Source: Bacteroidales bacterium UBA1253 (lineage in GTDB: Bacteria; Bacteroidota; Bacteroidia; Bacteroidales; Paludibacteraceae). Taken from it: a stretch of 6,777 nt of DNA. Position numbers and translations under genes: made by a program. Shown here in pieces: positions 1-4,200 of this stretch. Location of the stretch: contig DBVX01000070.1 of assembly GCA_002308815.1 (NCBI GenBank), positions 4,919 through 11,695 on the forward strand, in the 5' to 3' direction. Under the pieces are notes generated by a model. That model had not been told where the DNA came from and searched no databases. It saw nothing but the letters and a program-made list of their open reading frames with translations. Position 1 is the first letter of the stretch. The number at the start of each line of letters is the position of its first letter.

Positions 1-1068
1 GTATGGGCGGCATGCCGCATACCTGACGGCGAGGTAAGCGTGTCAGCGAACATCAGCCGCATTGGCAGTCTCAGCCCGCTACAGGAGCCAACGACGCAAA
101 AGACGAAGAAAGGGAAAAAAGCCGAATACAAGCCTCTTGTAAGTGAGAACGTGATGGCATCGCGGAATGTGTTCGCCGTGGCGCGCGAACTCGGACTGTG
201 GGACGGAAAGACGGAGTTCTCGTTCTGGCGGGCATACAGCGGTCCGAACTACGAAGGAGACATGAAGAACTACGCCATTCGCGAACTGTTCATCCTACAG
301 CAGATTGCACCATCGCTCAACCTGAACAAGGATATGGACGAACTGCCGCTGAGTGTCAAGCCGGACAGGAAACTGTCGGTCAAGGATGTCAGCAATCTGC
401 TTGGCTCGTATTACGAGGGTACGGAGAATGATCTGACCCAGCTGATGCGCGTGCCGAAGAAAGGCCGCAAACTGTTCAGCAAGGAGAAATGGGAGGACAA
501 GGACAGCATCGTATCCAGTTTCGCCAATCCGTGGATGCGTTTTGACGAGATAAGCGCGTATTACGCCATGACAGGAGACGAGCGTTTCGACTGGGTACGA
601 ACCGTTGCCGTGCCCCAGTGTGCCTATTCAACTGTCATACAGGCGCGCAGGTGGCTGCCAGATGCTATCGGCGGCGTATGCTGGATGTCGCTTGACAACC
701 CCGGACAGAGTCCCCGCTTCCCCATCTTCGCGGGCTGTACGGAACTGCCTTCGATGCTGAAAATCTGCGGGCAGCACCGCTACCGTGAGGACTGCCTGCT
801 GTGGCATCTGCGCCGCACCAACAAACTCGCCGCCGTGCGCTGGGGGATATGCCGCAAGACGCTCGAACCCGCCCGCGACCGCTTTATGGACAAAGGCTTG
901 CGCGAGATGCCTTTTGTGGAACAGATGTACAGGGAGGCGGCGAAGCAGGAGCCGGATAAGACTGCTGCGATGCTCAACGACTACACGGCTGATTTCGTCG
1001 GGGCGGTCGTCCTCCGCTGGGACGAACTGTACCTGAGTTACTGGCGCAAGTTCTGGGCAGGGTTCTGA
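1..1068 (+). CDS. C69-family dipeptidase, C-terminal part (5' end outside window)
   Basis: The frame is open from base 1 to the TGA at 1066-1068, giving 355 residues. It matches the C-terminal two-thirds or so of peptidase family C69 (PepD-like, Ntn-hydrolase fold), which cleaves dipeptides. Family-typical stretches seen here are VWAACRIPDGEVS at the very start, LSVKPDRKLSVKDV followed by YYEGTENDLTQ, RRWLPDAIGGVCW, and PIFAGCTELP; the tail has the usual LNDYTADFV helix. A GTG at base 40 could start a 342-residue ORF, but homology-like sequence continues upstream of it to the window edge (RIPDG), so it is an internal valine codon. The catalytic N-terminal cysteine expected for this family would lie before the window, so activity, signal peptide and true start cannot be judged. 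The gene ends without frameshift, just before a terminator. Relatives are often named pepD, but the assignment here is to family only. Confidence 0.9.
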   Translation, partial: VWAACRIPDGEVSVSANISRIGSLSPLQEPTTQKTKKGKKAEYKPLVSENVMASRNVFAVARELGLWDGKTEFSFWRAYSGPNYEGDMKNYAIRELFILQQIAPSLNLNKDMDELPLSVKPDRKLSVKDVSNLLGSYYEGTENDLTQLMRVPKKGRKLFSKEKWEDKDSIVSSFANPWMRFDEISAYYAMTGDERFDWVRTVAVPQCAYSTVIQARRWLPDAIGGVCWMSLDNPGQSPRFPIFAGCTELPSMLKICGQHRYREDCLLWHLRRTNKLAAVRWGICRKTLEPARDRFMDKGLREMPFVEQMYREAAKQEPDKTAAMLNDYTADFVGAVVLRWDELYLSYWRKFWAGF

Positions 1069-1070
1069 AC

Positions 1071-1087
1071 ATTCCCGTACTGGGAAT
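1071..1087 (+). other. Short hairpin just after the dipeptidase stop
   Basis: ATTCCC (1071-1076) and GGGAAT (1082-1087) form a perfect 6-bp inverted repeat around a 5-base loop, beginning two bases after the stop codon. No T-tract follows directly, so it is not a terminator alone. It may stabilise the 3' end of the mRNA or act together with the next hairpin. The function is inferred. Confidence 0.45.
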
Positions 1088-1101
1088 AGGATTTCCCCCA
1101 T

Positions 1102-1126
1102 AATGCGCTGGAGTGCGTTTTTTTTT
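1102..1126 (+). terminator. Rho-independent terminator of the dipeptidase gene
   Basis: AATGCGC (1102-1108) pairs with GTGCGTT (1113-1119) around a TGGA loop, with two G-T wobbles. The 3' arm runs into nine consecutive T's (1118-1126). The position, 34 bases after the stop codon, suits intrinsic termination of the dipeptidase transcript. The stem is modest, so termination may be partial. The end of the T-tract overlaps the -33 promoter element of the next gene. Confidence 0.7.
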
Positions 1127-1154
1127 GGTATTCCGATAGAATGTGTTACCTTTG
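1124..1154 (+). promoter_or_regulatory. Bacteroides-type promoter for the giant surface-protein gene
   Basis: TTTG at 1124-1127 is followed after exactly 19 bases by TACCTTTG at 1147-1154. This matches the primary sigma-factor promoter consensus of Bacteroidota (TTTG, 19-21 bases, TAnnTTTG). Transcription would start near 1160, giving a leader of roughly 70 bases before the ATG at 1228. The leader shows no strong Shine-Dalgarno sequence and is A-rich just before the start (CTAAAACAACTATGAT), as is normal in this phylum. No operator or phase-variation inverted repeat was seen around it. Confidence 0.75.
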
Positions 1155-1227
1155 CGCGCTTTTTGTGTGCGGAAAGGTGTCGGTTGGATATGCTGGTAAC
1201 AGAAACTAATACTAAAACAACTATGAT

Positions 1228-1299
1228 ATGAAAACAATTCGAATTTCTGCGGTGCTTCTCGGGCTGCTTGCTTGGGGAACACTGCAAGTCAAGGCGCAA
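1228..1299 (+). other. Signal peptide of the giant protein
   Basis: Residues 1-24 show a short basic n-region (K2, R5), a hydrophobic core from about I6 to L19 (ISAVLLGLLAWGTL) and a likely signal peptidase I site after A23 or Q24 (QVKAQ, then D25). No cysteine stands at the cleavage site, so this is not a lipoprotein. The VKAQ-D ending is very common in exported Bacteroidota proteins. It implies Sec-dependent export to at least the periplasm. Confidence 0.9.
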
Positions 1300-4200
1300 G
1301 ACCTTGGATGGCCGTCCGATGTAACGATGTTCGCCACAGCGAAGGCGCAGACAGACGGCAACGGACAAGTGGCTGTGGAAGAGGAAGAGACAAAATCGCC
1401 TGACTTCCAGAGTATGGCGGTTGAAAGGACTTTGCAGACAACGGACCGTACAACGTTTGTGGCTTTGCCTCAAGGTGGTTTGTATGTGTATGCCTGGTAC
1501 TATGCGAAGGCGGATGCCGGTTACTGTTTCGACCGTTGGGTCAAGTTGGAAACGGGCGAAACCTTTACGGAAATGCCCCGTCTGGACTCTGTGTTGAGTT
1601 CCGGCACGACTTCTGAATTCGACGGCACGGGAACACCGTTTTATTTCCCGTTTGAGAAAACGTACAAAGATAGTTACCAGACGGTTGGTACCTACAAGGC
1701 TGTTTTCAAGGCTGTCCCCGTATATGGTTGCACGGAGGGACAGTTGGTTTATGCTTCCGCAGGCGAGAACAAGAAGTGGAATGTCTCTTTTTCTACGGGT
1801 AATGCGGTCTCTCTCGATGATTTCCTCGCTCCGTCCTTTGCCAATGTGACATCGGGCGGATCTTTCGATGCGGAATGGCCGGATGCGGCGTTTGCTGACA
1901 ATGTGGTGATCATCCCCGTTACCTTCACGGCTCCTGCTGTGGGAACATATACGGCGGATATGACCTTCTCTTCCAAAGGCGGTGCTTCGTATAAGACTAC
2001 GATTAAGGTTGTAGTGGAGGCAGCGGCTGCCAATGACGTGCTGTTGAAGAACGGTTCGAAGCGTCTGCCCCTCTCTTGGGCGGACGGTCTGGCACTGGCT
2101 GCCGGTGGCGATACGATTCAGATTCTTCGTGATGTGACGGTCGGTTCTGCCCAGACGGTTGCGAAGACGCTGACCATTGACCTCAACGGCCGTACCTATA
2201 ACGGCGAGTTGCAGGTGAACGGCGGTGACCTGACAATCATCGACAGCAAGATGGTCGGTACGATTCAGTCAAGCGGCAATGCTGTGACGGTAATGTCGGG
2301 TGCGCTGACGCTGAAGCGCGGCGAACTGATTGGCGGTAACCATGCCGTGGTAATGAGTGGCGGAACGTTCGATATGGTGGACGGTAAATTGACTTCATCG
2401 CGCTGCGGTATCTATCAGAACGGCGGAAACCTTCATCTCATCAGCGGTGAGATTAACGTTACCGGCTCGGGCAATGTGGTTGGTATCAACAAGCAGGCAT
2501 CCAACGGACAGATGACTTTGGAAGGCGGCAAGATTACGGTCGTGTCGTCGGATGCTCAAGCAATCGGTATCATTTCGAAGGGTACGGTAACGATGCACAA
2601 TGCGACGGTCAATGCCACCGGCGCGACATCTGTTGCGATGGACGTACAGTCCGGAAATGTTACAATGAATCAGTATGCTGTGCTGAATGCCGCGGCTACA
2701 GGTAAAGGAGCGGCAGTTGCTTTGCAGAATGCCGGTACGGTGACGGTTGACGGTGCTCGCTTCCACGCCGCGAATGCGGACGGCAGTCTTGCGGAGATCA
2801 TCGGTAGCGGTGTTACTGTAACATCCGGCTATTTCGTAGCGGATACGTGGGTGAACGGATATACGCTGGCTTCCAATCAGACGTTATATAATCTTGGTGC
2901 CGGTCAGGCATACAGGGACGGTTACCGCTATTTCATCGGCACGACGGAGAATGCGAAGGACGATGCGGTGAGCGTATGTGCGATTGGCGAGACTGCCTAC
3001 GGCACGCTGGAAGAGGCACTTCTCTATGCGCAGAACAACCCATCCGAGGTACTCACCATCCTCATGCTGAACGATTACACGGTTCCTGCCGGATATTATA
3101 CTCTTCCCGCCAACGCCACGCTTTTGGTTCCCCGGTCGGCAGACCAGAAGGAATCCTCCAATGGCAAAGTCGAGCGTGTGTACTCGGCATCGGAACATCA
3201 GGTATACCGCAGACTCACGTTTGCGACAGGCGCGCATCTGGATGTGTATGGAAAGATTGAAACGGGAGGCTATCAGCTTTTAGGCGAAGCGATGCAGCCT
3301 GCATCCAGTGCGGTTTCAACAGGCACTTACGGTTTGATTGCACTCAATTCGGGTAGTACCGTGACGCTTGAGGAAGGGGCAGTGCTGTATGCATGGGGAT
3401 TTGTGACAGGAGACGGTGAGATGCATGCCCGTCGTGGTTCTACGGTTCACGAGTTCTTCCAGGCGTATGACTGGCCCGGTGCGATGAACGCGTATAATAT
3501 ATATATGGCGACGCACAATAGCAACTTGTCTGAAAGCGAAAAAAAGAAGACTTTCCCGCTGAACCAGTACTTTATTCAGAATGTGGAGGCGGCTGCGGTT
3601 TACCATCCGGGATCCCGTCTTTATACGTCATTTGCCGCTCGTTCCAACGGTTTCGGTGTAACGGTGGCTGCGGATAAGATTCAGGTTGTCGGACTTTCCG
3701 GTGAGGATGCTATGTTCCTGATGGATCCGGCTGCTGACGCGGAGAACACATGGGTGCGCAAATGGTACGATGTGACCAACGACAAGCAGGTGTATGATGT
3801 GAACAGTGGCGCGCATATTGGTTCTATGGTCATCGATCTGCCCGCGTTGCAGGCCATCAGCAATATGAGGTCTTTCGATTCCAAATCGTTCATTCTGCCA
3901 CTGACGAACAATATGAAAATCCACCTTCTGACCGGCTCGTTGGATATCACCCAGAGCGCGGAGATGCTTCCGGGTACGGAGATAGAGGTGGACAAGGAAG
4001 CCACGGTGACGGTCAATCCCGGTGTCTCGCTTTATATGTTTGATGCAGACCAATGGGACAAGTACGCGCGCAACGCGTACGCGCAAGTGATTGGCTTCAC
4101 ACCCTCATGGAACGGTCAGCCAACCGCCCGTGACGTGTCTTCTCTCGAAACCATCGGCGATGCCAAACTCAATGTGCATGGCACGTTTGACATCAAAGGC

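Noticed and set aside
1155..1227. Possible riboswitch or structured leader
   Set aside because: The leader is only about 70 bases, and I saw no strong stem or conserved riboswitch core, only weak GC-rich pairing near 1154-1176.
1223..1231. Tiny ATG-ATA-TGA frame overlapping the real start of the giant gene
   Set aside because: Two codons overlapping the ATG at 1228 could act as a translational coupling device, but such a motif arises easily by chance and there is no ribosome-binding sequence in front of it.
628..1473. 281-codon minus-strand open frame across the intergenic region
   Set aside because: It runs antisense to the dipeptidase end, the terminator, the promoter and the signal peptide, all well supported. 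Its translation is rich in Arg, His and Cys and shows no domain-like pattern.
2275..2778. CRISPR or DNA-level tandem repeat
   Set aside because: The periodicity is in the protein pattern, not in the DNA. Unit lengths vary and no repeated DNA block of useful length was found.
3628..4086. Overlapping minus-strand frames of 111 and 152 codons
   Set aside because: Two overlapping antisense frames in the same stretch are typical of biased codon use opposite a real gene; neither has protein-like features.
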